A DNA stretch of 49,565 bases from Porticoccaceae bacterium UBA2002 (GCA_002334915.1 DDCQ01000047.1:1-49565); one strand, 5' to 3'. Positions 36,434 to 46,446 are shown, counted from the stretch's first letter. Numbers and translations are program-made. The notes: generated by a model from the letters alone, not told the origin.

Positions 36434-36919
36434 TTAATCTCGAAAGTTTTTAAACTGAAAGGGCTGGCCCAGATCTGCCTCGCGTACCATGGCCATTACG
36501 GCTTGCAGGTCATCGCGTTTTTTGCCGGTCACGCGTACCTGATCACCCTGAATAGCAGCCTGTACCTTAAGTTTTTGATCTTTGATCAGTTTGACAATCT
36601 TTTTACAAACTTCAGAGCTGATCCCCTGTTTAAAGCTGACTTCCAGAGAGAACGACTTGCCACGATGCACAGATTCATCATCACATTCAATCACTCGGGG
36701 ATCGATCTTGCGCTTGATCAACTGGGCGCGAAAAATATCCAATAATTGCTGACATTGAAAGTCGGCTTCCGTTTTAATGGTCACTATGTCATTGGCGAGG
36801 CTGATACTGGCATCAACACCGCGAAAGTCGAATCTTGTCGACAATTCTCGCTCAGCGTTATCTGTGGCGTTGAGGATTTCAGCGGTATCAATCTCGGAAA
36901 CAATATCGACGCTTGGCAT
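36434..36919 (-). CDS. YajQ-family nucleotide/cyclic di-GMP-binding protein
   Basis: A 161-residue protein of the YajQ family (UPF0234). [39 protein letters not shown] and the C-terminal [20 protein letters not shown] match the two ferredoxin-like domains. Members in plant-pathogenic xanthomonads and pseudomonads bind cyclic di-GMP, while the E. coli protein binds nucleotides and tRNA in structural work; which applies here is unknown. It converges with msrB (22-bp gap) and is divergent from the ychJ-like gene. Confidence 0.93.
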   Translation of the reverse strand: MPSVDIVSEIDTAEILNATDNAERELSTRFDFRGVDASISLANDIVTIKTEADFQCQQLLDIFRAQLIKRKIDPRVIECDDESVHRGKSFSLEVSFKQGISSEVCKKIVKLIKDQKLKVQAAIQGDQVRVTGKKRDDLQAVMAMVREADLGQPFQFKNFRD

Positions 36920-37008
36920 GGTCTGACTCTCTGCTGGATTTAAGCTATGATTTTAAACCACTCTGTATTGCCCAGGCCAGCCCAAATAAAATAAGTAGGG
37001 AACTCCGA

Positions 37009-37407
37009 ATGATGAATCAATATTGTGTTTGCGGCAGCCAGCAGCGGTTTTCTAAGTGCTGCGAGCCGTTGTTAAAAGAGGTGCAGCCCGCTATCACGCC
37101 AGAGCAATTAATGCGCTCAAGATACAGTGCCTATTCACTGGGTGGCTATGGTGAGTATCTGCTCAAGACTTGGTTTGCGCCCATGGCCAGCGATCTCTCG
37201 GCTGAAGAACTCTCGAAATCAGATACTGAATGGCTGAGTTTAACCGTGCTGGGTTCAGGCACCAGCGGCAATAGCGGCTGGGTAGAATTTAAAGCTGTAT
37301 ACAGAGACAACCAACGGTCTGTTGAGATGCATGAGAAATCTGTATTTACCCTACAGGGCAACCGCTGGTTTTATATAGGCGGGGAAGTATCCCGCAACCA
37401 GATATAG
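37009..37407 (+). CDS. YchJ-family SEC-C motif protein
   Basis: A 132-residue protein starting MMNQYCVCGSQQRFSKCCEP, a SEC-C zinc motif (CxC followed by CC) of the kind also found at the SecA C-terminus. A C-terminal NTF2-like domain follows, with LMRSRYSAYSLGGYGEYLL, TWFAPM, WVEFKAVYRDNQ and RWFYIGGE. This is the YchJ arrangement (UPF0225). YchJ has been linked to stress sensitivity in enterobacteria, but no reaction is established. I start at ATG 37009; the longer in-frame start at 36913 lies inside the opposing yajQ region. Confidence 0.9.
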   Translation: MMNQYCVCGSQQRFSKCCEPLLKEVQPAITPEQLMRSRYSAYSLGGYGEYLLKTWFAPMASDLSAEELSKSDTEWLSLTVLGSGTSGNSGWVEFKAVYRDNQRSVEMHEKSVFTLQGNRWFYIGGEVSRNQI

Positions 37408-37426
37408 CTGTGCTGGATCACCAGGA

Positions 37427-38188
37427 TTACTCGGCGGGTTTGACCAGGCGGCCAAACAGAATGCCAATTTCAAATAGCAGCCACATGGGAATGGCAAGCA
37501 GAGTCTGAGAGATAATATCCGGCGGTGTTAGCAGCATGCCCAATATAAAGCAGAGCACAAATACATAGGGGCGCTTCTTGGCTAGATTATCTGGCTCTAC
37601 TACACCCATCCAGGAGAGAATTACCACAGCTATAGGAATCTCAAAGCTGAGTCCAAAAGCAAAAAACAGCTTGAGTACAAAATCCAAATAGCTGCGAATA
37701 TCTGGCATTACGCTGATGCCTTCCGGGGCTATGCTGGTAAAAAACATAAATACCAGTGGGAAGACCACATAGTACGCAAAGGCCATGCCACCATAGAACA
37801 GCATTACGCTGGAGAAAAATAACGGCAGCACAATTTTCTTTTCCCGCTTATACAGCCCCGGAGCCACAAAGGCCCAAACCTGATAGAGGATATAGGGCAT
37901 CGCGGCAAACATCGATAACACCAATGTCAGCTTAAAAGGAGTTAAAAATGGTGAGGCGACTTCTGTAGCAATCATGGTGGAAGAGTCTGGCAGAAACGCT
38001 CGGATAGGCTCAGAGATGTAGAGATAGAGGTCTTGGCTGAAGGCGAACAGGCCTGCAAAAATCACCAGAATCGAAATAAAAATACGCAGCACACGGTCGC
38101 GAAACTCAATCAGATGGGCCATAAATGGCTGTCGATCAAGGTCCTCTTGTTCGTCCTGGAGGCTCTCGTTGCTGGAGGGTTCACTCAT
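37427..38188 (-). CDS. tatC: Sec-independent protein translocase subunit TatC
   Basis: A 253-residue inner-membrane protein with six transmembrane helices, the receptor for twin-arginine signal peptides. FMAHLIEFRDRVLRIFISIL, FLTPFKLTLVLSMFAAMPY and the KKRPYVFVLCFILGMLLTPP segment are standard. Its ATG overlaps the tatB stop codon (ATGA). It completes a tatABC operon that exports folded, cofactor-containing proteins. Confidence 0.96.
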   Translation of the reverse strand: MSEPSSNESLQDEQEDLDRQPFMAHLIEFRDRVLRIFISILVIFAGLFAFSQDLYLYISEPIRAFLPDSSTMIATEVASPFLTPFKLTLVLSMFAAMPYILYQVWAFVAPGLYKREKKIVLPLFFSSVMLFYGGMAFAYYVVFPLVFMFFTSIAPEGISVMPDIRSYLDFVLKLFFAFGLSFEIPIAVVILSWMGVVEPDNLAKKRPYVFVLCFILGMLLTPPDIISQTLLAIPMWLLFEIGILFGRLVKPAE

Positions 38189-38514
38189 GATTTATCGGTT
38201 TCCGACGACTGCACTGCGTCTTTGATCTTTGCAGCGGCGCTGTCTAACTCAGCAGTGCTGTCGCGCAGGCTATTTTTAAAGTCTGCTTTGCTGTTTTCCA
38301 GATCGCGCAGTATTTTCTCATTGTGCAGTTGGCGGCGGACTTCGCCCATGCCCACTTCACTCTCTAGCTCGGTGCGGGCGGAAGAAATCATTTGCTTGAG
38401 TCGACCGAGCCACAGGCTAATGGTGCGGACAGTTTCAGGCAGGCGCTCCGGACCCATTACAATCAATGTAATAACGGCGATAACCAGAAGCTCAGAAAAC
38501 CCTATATCAAACAT
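38185..38514 (-). CDS. tatB: Sec-independent protein translocase protein TatB
   Basis: A 109-residue subunit. One N-terminal membrane helix (MFDIGFSELLVIAVITLIVM) with GPERLP, the TatB-specific hinge, is followed by an amphipathic helix and a long charged tail. It partners TatC in binding signal peptides. It starts 3 bp after tatA and overlaps tatC. Confidence 0.95.
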   Translation of the reverse strand: MFDIGFSELLVIAVITLIVMGPERLPETVRTISLWLGRLKQMISSARTELESEVGMGEVRRQLHNEKILRDLENSKADFKNSLRDSTAELDSAAAKIKDAVQSSETDKS

Positions 38515-38517
38515 GGG

Positions 38518-38727
38518 TTATTCTGCGGTGTCTTTTTTCTCAGTGCTGGCATCAGCTTCTTCTGCAGATTTGTTCTCTGCAGAGGTTTCGGTGTCACTGG
38601 CTATACCATCCTTAAAGCCTTTTACCGCACCACCCAGATCTGAACCTATGTTGCGCAGCTTCTTAGTACCAAAAATCAGCGCCACGATCACCAAAATAAT
38701 TAATAACTCTTGCCAACCAAAACCCAT
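38518..38727 (-). CDS. tatA: Sec-independent protein translocase protein TatA
   Basis: A 69-residue pore-forming subunit. A single membrane helix ([16 protein letters not shown]) is followed by the [20 protein letters not shown] amphipathic helix and an acidic/lysine tail. Oligomers form the transport pathway. Only 1 bp separates it from the hisE stop codon, so tat and his genes are co-transcribed. Confidence 0.95.
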   Translation of the reverse strand: MGFGWQELLIILVIVALIFGTKKLRNIGSDLGGAVKGFKDGIASDTETSAENKSAEEADASTEKKDTAE

Positions 38728-38728
38728 G

Positions 38729-39073
38729 TTACCGCTCCTTATTTATTGTTCGCTGAGCCTTCTCGTCAAGGCCAGATAAATCAAATCGTTTGTTTAGCTC
38801 TGTGAGGACTGCACTGGCATCCTCGCCCAAATGAGACAGCATAACCAGACTGTGAAACCACAGATCAGCAGTCTCATAAATTAGTTTTTCGTTGTTGCCA
38901 GACTGTTCGGCATCGCGAGCCGCGAGAATAGTCTCAACGGATTCTTCGCCAACTTTTTCCAGTATTTTATTAAGCCCCTTGGCGTGCAGACTGGCCACAT
39001 AGGACTCATCTGCCGAGGCCTGTTTGCGAGCCTCCAAAACTTCGCTTAGCCGATGTAAAACAGAGTCATTCAT
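38729..39073 (-). CDS. hisE: Phosphoribosyl-ATP diphosphatase
   Basis: A 114-residue MazG-fold hydrolase for the second step of histidine synthesis. [20 protein letters not shown] and [16 protein letters not shown] are the family motifs, with the metal-binding glutamates in EKVGEE. It is separate from hisI, unlike the fused E. coli HisIE. Its ATG overlaps the hisI TGA. Confidence 0.95.
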   Translation of the reverse strand: MNDSVLHRLSEVLEARKQASADESYVASLHAKGLNKILEKVGEESVETILAARDAEQSGNNEKLIYETADLWFHSLVMLSHLGEDASAVLTELNKRFDLSGLDEKAQRTINKER

Positions 39074-39453
39074 GAATAAATATCCCTGGGATCTTTGATA
39101 ACTTCATCTACGGCCTGCCATTGGCCATCGCGCAAAACTGAATAGAAACAAGAGGCTCTGCCAGTGTGGCAGGCAATGCCACCGAGCTGTTCAACATGCA
39201 TCATAATCACATCATTGTCGCAGTCGAGGCGCAGTTCCTTGAGCAGCTGCATATTGCCTGACTCTTCGCCTTTACGCCAAAGCTTGTGACGCGATCTGGA
39301 CCAGTACACAGCGCGGTTTTCTTTGACCGTGAGCTCCAGAGCCTGCCGGTTCATCCAGGCAACCATCAGTATCAGGCCAGATTCAGCATCCTGGGCTATG
39401 GCAGGAGCCAATCCGTCCGAATTCCAGGCTATTTGGTCTAGATAGTTAGTCAT
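39070..39453 (-). CDS. hisI: Phosphoribosyl-AMP cyclohydrolase
   Basis: A 127-residue zinc enzyme for the third step of histidine synthesis. It has [37 protein letters not shown] and [15 protein letters not shown], with the metal-binding cysteines in DCDND and [10 protein letters not shown]. It is the free-standing form, found with hisE between ubiB and tatA as in pseudomonads. Confidence 0.95.
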   Translation of the reverse strand: MTNYLDQIAWNSDGLAPAIAQDAESGLILMVAWMNRQALELTVKENRAVYWSRSRHKLWRKGEESGNMQLLKELRLDCDNDVIMMHVEQLGGIACHTGRASCFYSVLRDGQWQAVDEVIKDPRDIYS

Positions 39454-39477
39454 GGCTGCAGTATAGCGGAACTCAGC

Positions 39478-41094
39478 CTAGCGCAGTAGTAGTAACAGTA
39501 GACCCATCCCACCCAGAATCAGGCTGCTGGCAGGAATCTGGCTGATGGGCTCGGCCCAGTGAGGAGAGGCCAAACCTATGCCTATACCAAGCAGCGCAGC
39601 GCCGAATCGATTTATCATTCTGCGAGGCTTAGATGAGGACTTTTCTTTGGCCACAGGTGACGGAGCAACAGTGCTGATCGGCGACTGCTGCATATTTTGC
39701 AGGGCCTGAAAAATCAATGGTGGTATCTGTGGCAGATGTTCCAGCCAGTCGGGCACATGGCGCTTAAACTGTTTAAAAATGCTCTTTGGCGAATAGCGAT
39801 CTTTTAGCCATTTCTCCAAAAATGGCTGCGCTGTGGTCCAGAGGTCCAGCTGGGGATACATCTGCCGGCCCAGACCTTCAATATTGAGCAGAGTTTTTTG
39901 CAGAAGTACCAGTGACGGCTGCACCTCCATGTTGAATCGTCGAGCGGTGTTAAACAGGCTGATAAGCATATGCCCCAGTGAAATTTCATTCAGTGGGCGC
40001 TCAAAAATCGGTTCACAGACCGAGCGAATGGCCCCGGTAAACTCATTGACCGGGGTGTCGGCTGGCACCCAGCCAGAGCGAATATGCAACTCTGCTACCT
40101 GTCGATAATCGCGCTTAAAAATCGCCAGCAGATTGCGTGCCAGATAGAACTGATCGTCGCTGGACAACGAGCCCATAATGGCACAGTCGATAGCCAGATA
40201 GCTGGGCGACTTGGGTTTGCTGGCATCGACAAAGATATTGCCCGGATGCATATCGGCATGAAAGAAATTATGCTCAAACACCTGGGTAAAGAAGATTTCA
40301 ACACCCCGTTCCGCCAACAACTTCATATCCACGCCGGCGGCCTCCAGGTCAGCCATATTGGTGACTGGAATGCCGTAAATACGCTCCATAACCAGCACAT
40401 TTTCGTTGGAGTAGGGCCAGTGGATTTCTGGCACATAGAGCAGAGGTGAGTTTTCAAAGTTATGGCGCAGCAGCGAGGCATTGGCACCCTCGGACTGCAG
40501 ATTTAACTCCTCGAGAATTACCATTTCGTAATCTGCCACCACCTCCAGAGGACGCAAGCGACGGCCATCCTCACTGTATTTGGCCAGCAGGCGAGCCAGG
40601 GTATACAGCAGGGCTATATCTTTGCGAATGGTTTTTTCAATACCTGGACGCACCGCTTTTACTACCACATCTCGGCCATCGGTGAGAACGGCTGCATGAA
40701 CCTGAGCCACCGAAGCAGAGGCCAGCGGTTCCGCCTCAAAACTATGGAACAGATTATCGACGGTATCCTCGAGGGCTGCCTCTATATTGGCTTTGAAGGT
40801 AGTGGGTGAAAAGGGCGGCACATTGTCCTGCAACTGCGCCAGTTCCGTGCAGATATCTGAGGGCACCAGATCTGGCCTAGTGGATAGCAGCTGGCCAAAT
40901 TTAATAAAGATGGGGCCCAGCTCTTCCAGCGCCATGCGCAGGCGCTCGCCACGTGGTGCGCTGTTGCCGCCAAATAGTGCCGCTGGCGCCAGCAGAGCGC
41001 GCATGGAAAAGGGCAGGCTGTCTTTGTCTAACAGCTTATCGAGGCGATATTTACCCACCACTCGGGCAATTTTGGCTAGGCGGCGAAGGCGCAT
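39478..41094 (-). CDS. ubiB: Ubiquinone biosynthesis regulatory protein kinase UbiB
   Basis: A 538-residue ABC1/ADCK-family atypical kinase/ATPase needed for coenzyme Q synthesis. The family-specific KxGQ motif is in IFIKFGQLLSTRPDLVP. The ATP site continues with ASVAQVHAAVL, the catalytic loop with FFHADMHPGNIFVD, and the metal site with AIDCAIMG. Two hydrophobic C-terminal segments (AALLGIGIGLASP, LILGGMGLLLLLL) anchor it in the inner membrane. I start at ATG 41094, which overlaps the ubiJ stop codon as TGATG; GTG 41097 is one codon longer. Confidence 0.95.
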   Translation of the reverse strand: MRLRRLAKIARVVGKYRLDKLLDKDSLPFSMRALLAPAALFGGNSAPRGERLRMALEELGPIFIKFGQLLSTRPDLVPSDICTELAQLQDNVPPFSPTTFKANIEAALEDTVDNLFHSFEAEPLASASVAQVHAAVLTDGRDVVVKAVRPGIEKTIRKDIALLYTLARLLAKYSEDGRRLRPLEVVADYEMVILEELNLQSEGANASLLRHNFENSPLLYVPEIHWPYSNENVLVMERIYGIPVTNMADLEAAGVDMKLLAERGVEIFFTQVFEHNFFHADMHPGNIFVDASKPKSPSYLAIDCAIMGSLSSDDQFYLARNLLAIFKRDYRQVAELHIRSGWVPADTPVNEFTGAIRSVCEPIFERPLNEISLGHMLISLFNTARRFNMEVQPSLVLLQKTLLNIEGLGRQMYPQLDLWTTAQPFLEKWLKDRYSPKSIFKQFKRHVPDWLEHLPQIPPLIFQALQNMQQSPISTVAPSPVAKEKSSSKPRRMINRFGAALLGIGIGLASPHWAEPISQIPASSLILGGMGLLLLLLR

Positions 41095-41732
41095 CACTGG
41101 CTGATTTTTCCCTCTTGAAGGCTGAGACGTAGCTTATTAGCCCTGGCTGCCAGGCGATCGACATCTGTGGACAGATGGCGCACAGACTGCACAAAACCCT
41201 CATATTCATTTTTGCTTGGGGCCAAGCGCAACTCTTCCTGAGATACTTCGGCCAGAGCAGACTGGGCGCGCTTTACCGCCTGGCCACGAAATTCGGCAGA
41301 GTTGCGAATGGTCTCACCCAGCAGATGTGCGGGAACATCACCAATTAATTCGGCCAGTGCGGCCTCCCAGTCGACATCCAGCCCTGCCAAAATATGATTG
41401 AGCTGACGCAAAACCTCCAGATTACCGCTGACATTGACGCCAGTACCGGAGAGGGAAACCATCTCGCCGGAATTGATTGCCATTGCGACGAGAGAGACCA
41501 ATGTGCCTGTTACGGTCACGTCAGCATCGTCTTGCCAGTTACTGTGCAGCATAAGTCCAGTGGCACTGGGCTCCACAGCAATACGCAGAGGTGGCATGGA
41601 GCTATCCACCAGCAGTACTTTGCCCTCTAGAGCTCTAAGTCGCTCGGCTGAGGCTGGGTCATGTACCAGGGTGGCATTGACAATTTTCTCAGCGCCTTCC
41701 AGGGCAGCTGACTGCAGAGCGGCAAATATCAC
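41094..41732 (-). CDS. ubiJ: Ubiquinone biosynthesis accessory factor UbiJ (SCP2 domain)
   Basis: A 212-residue lipid-binding protein. The SCP2-like fold is visible in VEPSATGLMLHSNWQDDADV, TGTLVSLVAMAINSGE and DVDWEAALAELIGDVPAHLL. A C-terminal coiled coil (RHLSTDVDRLAARANKLR) follows and should pair with UbiK. It starts with GTG, whose first base is the last base of the ubiE stop codon. The gene order ubiE-ubiJ-ubiB is conserved. Confidence 0.93.
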   Translation of the reverse strand: MIFAALQSAALEGAEKIVNATLVHDPASAERLRALEGKVLLVDSSMPPLRIAVEPSATGLMLHSNWQDDADVTVTGTLVSLVAMAINSGEMVSLSGTGVNVSGNLEVLRQLNHILAGLDVDWEAALAELIGDVPAHLLGETIRNSAEFRGQAVKRAQSALAEVSQEELRLAPSKNEYEGFVQSVRHLSTDVDRLAARANKLRLSLQEGKISQ

Positions 41733-42478
41733 TAGGGTTTAACTCCCCGGTGCAGGGCCACTACGCCACCGGTCATATTGTGGAAGTCGGTATTGGCAAA
41801 GCCTGCGTTATCCATCATATCTTGTAATGTTTGCTGGTCTGGATGCATGCGAATGGATTCGGCCAGGTACTGATAGCTGTCGGCATCGCTGGCAAAAAGC
41901 TTGCCCAGCTTGGGCAGAATATTGAATGAATAGCTATCGTAGACTTTGGATAACAGCGGGTTGCCTGGCTTGGAAAATTCCAGCACCAGCAGCCGGCCCC
42001 CCGGTTTTAATACTCGCAGCATAGAGCTCAGCGCCAAGTCTTTATCGGTGACATTGCGCAGGCCAAAGGCAATGGTAATGACATCAAAGGTATTGTCTGG
42101 GAAGGGCAGATACTGGGCATCCGCCTGAGAGAATTTAATATTATTGACCACGCCGCGATCGATCAGGCGATCGCGCCCAACCCTGAGCATTGAATCATTG
42201 ATATCGGCCAGCACCACTGTGCCCTCTGGGCCAACAATGCGTGAGAATTTTGCGCTTAGATCACCTGTGCCACCGGCAATATCCAGTACCGAGTTGCCGC
42301 GGCGCACCCCGGACATCTCGATGGTGATACGCTTCCATAGGCGATGCACACCGCCTGACATCAGATCGTTCATCAGGTCGTATTTGCCAGCAACAGAGTG
42401 AAAGACCTCGGCCACTTTGCCAGCCTTTTCTTCAGTGTTGACGGTTTTGTAACCAAAGTGGGTAGTTTTATCAGACAT
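41732..42478 (-). CDS. ubiE: Ubiquinone/menaquinone C-methyltransferase UbiE
   Basis: A 248-residue SAM-dependent methyltransferase acting on the quinone ring. [20 protein letters not shown], the SAM motif [15 protein letters not shown], and [20 protein letters not shown] match the family. [12 protein letters not shown] is also typical. It heads a ubiE-ubiJ-ubiB-hisI-hisE-tatABC run on the minus strand. Confidence 0.97.
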   Translation of the reverse strand: MSDKTTHFGYKTVNTEEKAGKVAEVFHSVAGKYDLMNDLMSGGVHRLWKRITIEMSGVRRGNSVLDIAGGTGDLSAKFSRIVGPEGTVVLADINDSMLRVGRDRLIDRGVVNNIKFSQADAQYLPFPDNTFDVITIAFGLRNVTDKDLALSSMLRVLKPGGRLLVLEFSKPGNPLLSKVYDSYSFNILPKLGKLFASDADSYQYLAESIRMHPDQQTLQDMMDNAGFANTDFHNMTGGVVALHRGVKP

Positions 42479-42565
42479 TGGTGCAGTTACTCGAAAATCT
42501 CTAGAAACAGGGCGCCTATTGTAGCCCTAGTTGGGGTATTTAGGTAATTTAGGCAGCCAGATAAC

Positions 42566-42943
42566 TTAAGACAGTTTGACTACCTGGGTATCTGGATCGC
42601 GGGACTGGTTGGCATCGTGCAGGCGCTGCAGATAGTCGGCCCAGTTAGGAGTTTGATTGGAGCCCAGCTCAAACAGGTAGTCCCAGGTATAGATACCCGA
42701 ATCATGGCCGTCGTCAAAGCTGATCTGAATGGCGTAATTGCCTGATTGCTGGATAGAGGCAATCTTTACCTGACGTTTGCCAACCTGCAGTACCTCTTGA
42801 CCCTTGCCATGGCCGCGCACCTCTGCGCTGGGTGAATAAACACGCAGGTACTCGGCGGGCAGGTTAAAGCGCACATCGCCCGGATACTCCATGCTCAGCG
42901 TATCTTTTTGCTGGCTGACAACAATGCGGGCGGGCACAGGCAT
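42566..42943 (-). CDS. GBBH-like N-terminal domain protein (DUF971)
   Basis: A 125-residue protein with the DUF971 fold found at the N-terminus of gamma-butyrobetaine hydroxylase. Key stretches are YPGDVRFNLPAEYLRVYSPS, VKIASIQQSGNYAIQISFDD, GHDSGIYTWDYLFELG. Free-standing DUF971 genes lie next to hslU in pseudomonads and have been tied to Fe-S/Mrp-like scaffolds; that role is not shown here. Its ATG overlaps the hslU stop codon. Confidence 0.9.
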   Translation of the reverse strand: MPVPARIVVSQQKDTLSMEYPGDVRFNLPAEYLRVYSPSAEVRGHGKGQEVLQVGKRQVKIASIQQSGNYAIQISFDDGHDSGIYTWDYLFELGSNQTPNWADYLQRLHDANQSRDPDTQVVKLS

Positions 42944-44274
42944 TAGAGAATAAACCTGGTCAGATCTTCATTGTTGGCCAGTTCGCCAAGGCTTTTGTCG
43001 ACAAATGTCGCATCTATACTGATAGTTTCGCCTTTGCTGCCCAGCTCTGAGGCATCAAAGGAAATCTCTTCCAGCAGGCGCTCAAGAATGGTGTGCAGGC
43101 GTCTGGCACCTATATTCTCGGTGCCTTCATTGACCTCAAAGGCAATCTCAGCCATGCGTCTGACGCCGTCGGCGGTAAACTCAATAGTCAGGCCCTCTGT
43201 GGCCATCAACTCGCAGTACTGCTTGGTTAGCGAAGCATTGGGTTCGATAAGGATACGTTCCAGATCGCCGATCTCCAGGGAGTTTAGTTCTACACGGATA
43301 GGCAGTCGGCCCTGCAGTTCGGGGATCAGGTCAGAGGGTTTGGAGAGGTGGAATGCACCAGAGGCAATAAACAGGATATGGTCGGTTTTAATCATGCCGT
43401 ATTTGGTGGAAACCGTGCTGCCTTCAATAAGAGGCAACAGATCGCGCTGCACACCTTCACGAGACACATCGGCACCGCCACTGCCTTCACCGCGGCGACA
43501 GACTTTGTCTATCTCATCGAGAAAAACAATGCCATTTTGCTCGGCGGCCTCTACAGCATTGGTTTTAATTTTCTCTTCATTGACCAGTTTGCCAGCTTCT
43601 TCATCTTTTAACTGCTTCATGGCCTCGGCCACAGTGACCTTGCGGGTAGAGGTTTTACCCTTGCCCATACTGCTAAACATACCCTGCAGTTGGTTAGTCA
43701 TCTCCTCCATGCCCGGGGGCGCCATAATTTCAACGCCTGCGGGCATCTGGCTCAGCTCAATCTCAATTTCCTTGTCGTTGAGCGCGCCTTCGCGCAGTTT
43801 CTTGCGAAATACCTGTCTTGTGGAGCTATCTCTATCAGTCTGGGCATCTGCACTGCGGGCTGGCGGCAGCAGGGCATCCAGAACACGCTCTTCAGCGGCA
43901 TCCATAGCTCGCTGGGCTACCTTTTCCATCTCCTGTTCACGGCGCTGTTTGACCGATGTCTCTACCAGATCGCGAATAATGGACTCTACATCCTTGCCCA
44001 CATAGCCAACTTCAGTAAATTTGGTGGCTTCCACTTTAACAAAGGGCGCATTGGCTAGGCGCGCCAAACGGCGGGCTATCTCGGTTTTACCCACGCCAGT
44101 GGGACCGATCATTAGAATATTTTTAGGTGTGACTTCGTTGCGCATCTCATCATCGAGTTGCGAGCGACGCCAGCGGTTGCGCAGGGCAATGGCTACGGCA
44201 CGCTTGGCATCGTCCTGGCCAATAATATGGCGATTCAGTTCGTGAACAATCTCTCTAGGGGTCATTTGTGACAT
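42943..44274 (-). CDS. hslU: ATP-dependent protease ATPase subunit HslU
   Basis: A 443-residue AAA+ unfoldase. [20 protein letters not shown], Walker [17 protein letters not shown], the pore loop in [20 protein letters not shown], and Walker [10 protein letters not shown] are intact. The I-domain lies at about residues 110-240. It feeds unfolded substrates to HslV. It follows hslV on the minus strand with a 34-bp gap. Confidence 0.97.
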   Translation of the reverse strand: MSQMTPREIVHELNRHIIGQDDAKRAVAIALRNRWRRSQLDDEMRNEVTPKNILMIGPTGVGKTEIARRLARLANAPFVKVEATKFTEVGYVGKDVESIIRDLVETSVKQRREQEMEKVAQRAMDAAEERVLDALLPPARSADAQTDRDSSTRQVFRKKLREGALNDKEIEIELSQMPAGVEIMAPPGMEEMTNQLQGMFSSMGKGKTSTRKVTVAEAMKQLKDEEAGKLVNEEKIKTNAVEAAEQNGIVFLDEIDKVCRRGEGSGGADVSREGVQRDLLPLIEGSTVSTKYGMIKTDHILFIASGAFHLSKPSDLIPELQGRLPIRVELNSLEIGDLERILIEPNASLTKQYCELMATEGLTIEFTADGVRRMAEIAFEVNEGTENIGARRLHTILERLLEEISFDASELGSKGETISIDATFVDKSLGELANNEDLTRFIL

Positions 44275-44308
44275 AAGAATTCCTTGCTATCCACAGCTTA
44301 GCGGACGC

Positions 44309-44854
44309 TTAAGTGTTTGAATCCAGCTCTTCAATGGTTCTGTTGTGATTGGTATAGATACAGATATCGCCGGCAATCTTTAGGCCCTGTTCGACAATAT
44401 CCCGGGCACCCATCTCGGTATTGTCCAGCAGTGCACGGGCGGCAGATTGTGCGAAGGGGCCACCAGAGCCAATGGCAATCAGATCGTCTTCAGGCTGAAT
44501 AACATCGCCATTGCCGGTAATGATTAATGAGGCTTCTGCGTCAGCCACAGCCAGCAGGGCTTCGAGTTTGCGCAGAATACGATCGGTGCGCCAATCTTTG
44601 GCTAGCTCTACAGCGGCTTTGGTAAGGTTGCCCTGATGCTGTTCCAGCTTGGCTTCAAAGCGTTCGAAAAGGGTAAAGGCATCAGCGGTACCGCCAGCGA
44701 AGCCAGCGATTACCTGATCTTTATAGAGGCGACGAACCTTGCGGGCATTGCCTTTCATTATGGTATTGCCGAGACTGACCTGGCCGTCACCACCTATGAC
44801 TACTTTGCCATTGCGTCGCACGGACAGAATAGTTGTACCGCGATATTGTTCCAT
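44309..44854 (-). CDS. hslV: ATP-dependent protease proteolytic subunit HslV
   Basis: A 181-residue proteasome-like peptidase. A short propeptide (MEQYRG) precedes the catalytic Thr in [36 protein letters not shown] is another family mark. It forms a two-ring core capped by HslU. A heat-shock-type promoter candidate lies 35 bp upstream. Confidence 0.97.
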   Translation of the reverse strand: MEQYRGTTILSVRRNGKVVIGGDGQVSLGNTIMKGNARKVRRLYKDQVIAGFAGGTADAFTLFERFEAKLEQHQGNLTKAAVELAKDWRTDRILRKLEALLAVADAEASLIITGNGDVIQPEDDLIAIGSGGPFAQSAARALLDNTEMGARDIVEQGLKIAGDICIYTNHNRTIEELDSNT

Positions 44855-44888
44855 CTGACTGCCTGCCTTAAGTTTTTGCTTAAAGTAG

Positions 44889-44916
44889 AGATGGGGTCGG
44901 GCATTTAAATATCAAT
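44889..44916 (-). promoter_or_regulatory. Candidate sigma-32 (heat-shock) promoter of hslVU
   Basis: On the minus strand a -10 CCCCATCT (44896-44889) matches the RpoH consensus CCCCATNT. A -35 ATTGATA (44916-44910) is a fair match to CTTGAAA, 13 bp away. The GGGCATT/AATGCCC hairpin at 44899-44920 overlaps it. Confidence 0.5.
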
Positions 44917-44936
44917 GCCCCTGACCAATTAAATCA

Positions 44937-46349
44937 CTATAGGTGGCCCTGCTGTTTTAAATCATCCACGCAGGCCAGAATACTCTCGCGCAGGGTACTG
45001 ACAATAAAGTCCACCTGCTCAGCATCAATAATCAGAGGTGGTGACATCACATTCAGGTTAACAATGGGTCGCACAATCAAGCCTCTGCTATCCGCCTGAT
45101 TAGAGATCCACTTGCCGATATCAAACTCTTCATCGAAGCGCTCTTTACTGGCTTTATCCTTAACAAACTCAACGCAGGCCATAAGGCCAATACCCCGCAC
45201 ATCGCCTACGATAGGCAGATCGCTCAGGGTTTTTAGCTGTGCCTGAAAGTAAGGGCCAATATCCTGCACATGGGGCAGCAGTTTTTCTCGCTCCATAATC
45301 TCAATATTTTTAAGGGCAGCGGCACAGGCGACCGGATGACCGGAGTAGGTAAAGCCGTGGGTAAAACAGCGGCCATGGCCCAGTTCGCTGATTACATTGT
45401 GGATTTTACTGGAGTAAATGGTGGCTCCCAGAGGCTGATAACCAGAGGTCAGGCCTTTGGCAGAGCAGATAATGTCGGGCTGAAAGTCGAAGACTTCCTT
45501 TGAGGCGAACCAATGGCCGAGACGGCCAAAGGCGGTAACCACCTCATCTGATACATACAGCACATCGTATTTTTGGCAGATTTCCCAGGTGCCGCGATGG
45601 TAACCCTGGGGCGGCACAATAACGCCACCGGCACCAAATACCGGTTCGGCAAAAAATGCTGCAACCTTATCTGGCCCCACCTGCAAAATCTTATCTTCCA
45701 GCTCCTGCAGCCTGGCCTCAAGAAAATCTGCTTCGCTAAGCCCGGCCTCTGCGCGGTAATAGTTAGGGCAGGAGATATGGTGGATAGTGTCCTGAATATA
45801 ATCGAACTCCGGGGGATGATCCCCCGGCTTGCCACCTATGGACATAGAGGCATAGGTAGAGCCATGGTAGGAGTTGATCCGGGAAATAATATGTTTCTTG
45901 TTCTGTTTGCCGCGGCAGTTCTGATAGAAATGAATCAACCGATAAGCGGTATCTATAGCTGTGGAGCCACCGCAGGACAGGGCCACATGATTGAGATCGC
46001 CCGGGGCCAGTTCGGCCAGTTTGGCAGCCAAAGTAGCCGCGGGAATATTGGTCATATCCACAAAGGGGCTGGCATAGGCCATTTTGCGCACCTGCTCAGC
46101 AATGGCATCGGCCATTTCTTCGCGGCCCAGGCCAATATTAGTGCACCAGAGGCCGCCCACAGCATCCAGGTAGCGATTGCCATCGCTATCATAAATATAG
46201 GCGCCCTCGGCTGCAGCTATAGGCAGAGCCCCCTCTTCTGCAATGGCATCAAAGATTTGCCAGGGATGCAGAAAATGCGCCCTGTCAGTCTCAGAGATAG
46301 CTGCGGTGTCGTACTGGGTGAAATCGGTTGGCTGGGAGCTAAAAGACAT
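44937..46349 (-). CDS. Class III pyridoxal-phosphate aminotransferase (putrescine/omega-amino acid type)
   Basis: A 470-residue fold-type I aminotransferase. RYLDAVGGLWCTNIGLGREE, SCGGSTAIDTAYRLIHFY, SRINSYHGSTYASMSIGG, the aspartate region YVSDEVVTAFGRLGHWF and the PLP lysine in CSAKGLTSGYQPLGA are present. It resembles SpuC-type putrescine- or omega-amino-acid:pyruvate aminotransferases. In-frame ATG 46367 would add six residues; 46349 has a slightly better upstream GAGA. With the SSADH and second aminotransferase nearby, diamine or omega-amino acid breakdown is likely. The exact substrate is not decidable. Confidence 0.88.
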   Translation of the reverse strand: MSFSSQPTDFTQYDTAAISETDRAHFLHPWQIFDAIAEEGALPIAAAEGAYIYDSDGNRYLDAVGGLWCTNIGLGREEMADAIAEQVRKMAYASPFVDMTNIPAATLAAKLAELAPGDLNHVALSCGGSTAIDTAYRLIHFYQNCRGKQNKKHIISRINSYHGSTYASMSIGGKPGDHPPEFDYIQDTIHHISCPNYYRAEAGLSEADFLEARLQELEDKILQVGPDKVAAFFAEPVFGAGGVIVPPQGYHRGTWEICQKYDVLYVSDEVVTAFGRLGHWFASKEVFDFQPDIICSAKGLTSGYQPLGATIYSSKIHNVISELGHGRCFTHGFTYSGHPVACAAALKNIEIMEREKLLPHVQDIGPYFQAQLKTLSDLPIVGDVRGIGLMACVEFVKDKASKERFDEEFDIGKWISNQADSRGLIVRPIVNLNVMSPPLIIDAEQVDFIVSTLRESILACVDDLKQQGHL

Positions 46350-46446
46350 AGAAATCTCAGTTGGCATAGTTAGGTTGACAATGTACTGGTCGGGTCATTA
46401 CAGGACTAATACCCCCAACTGGGTGCAGCTGTTTAGGTTGCTAATA

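Noticed and set aside
38729..39453. hisI and hisE as a broken hisIE fusion
   Set aside because: Both genes have full-length domains, their own ATG starts and an ATGA overlap; separate genes are normal in pseudomonad-type operons.
42971..44005. 344-codon open frame opposite hslU
   Set aside because: It mirrors the hslU coding strand, is rich in Ser/Arg/Leu runs typical of antisense frames, and matches no family.
45573..46373. 266-codon open frame opposite the aminotransferase gene
   Set aside because: An antisense shadow of a clearly conserved enzyme, without a ribosome binding site.
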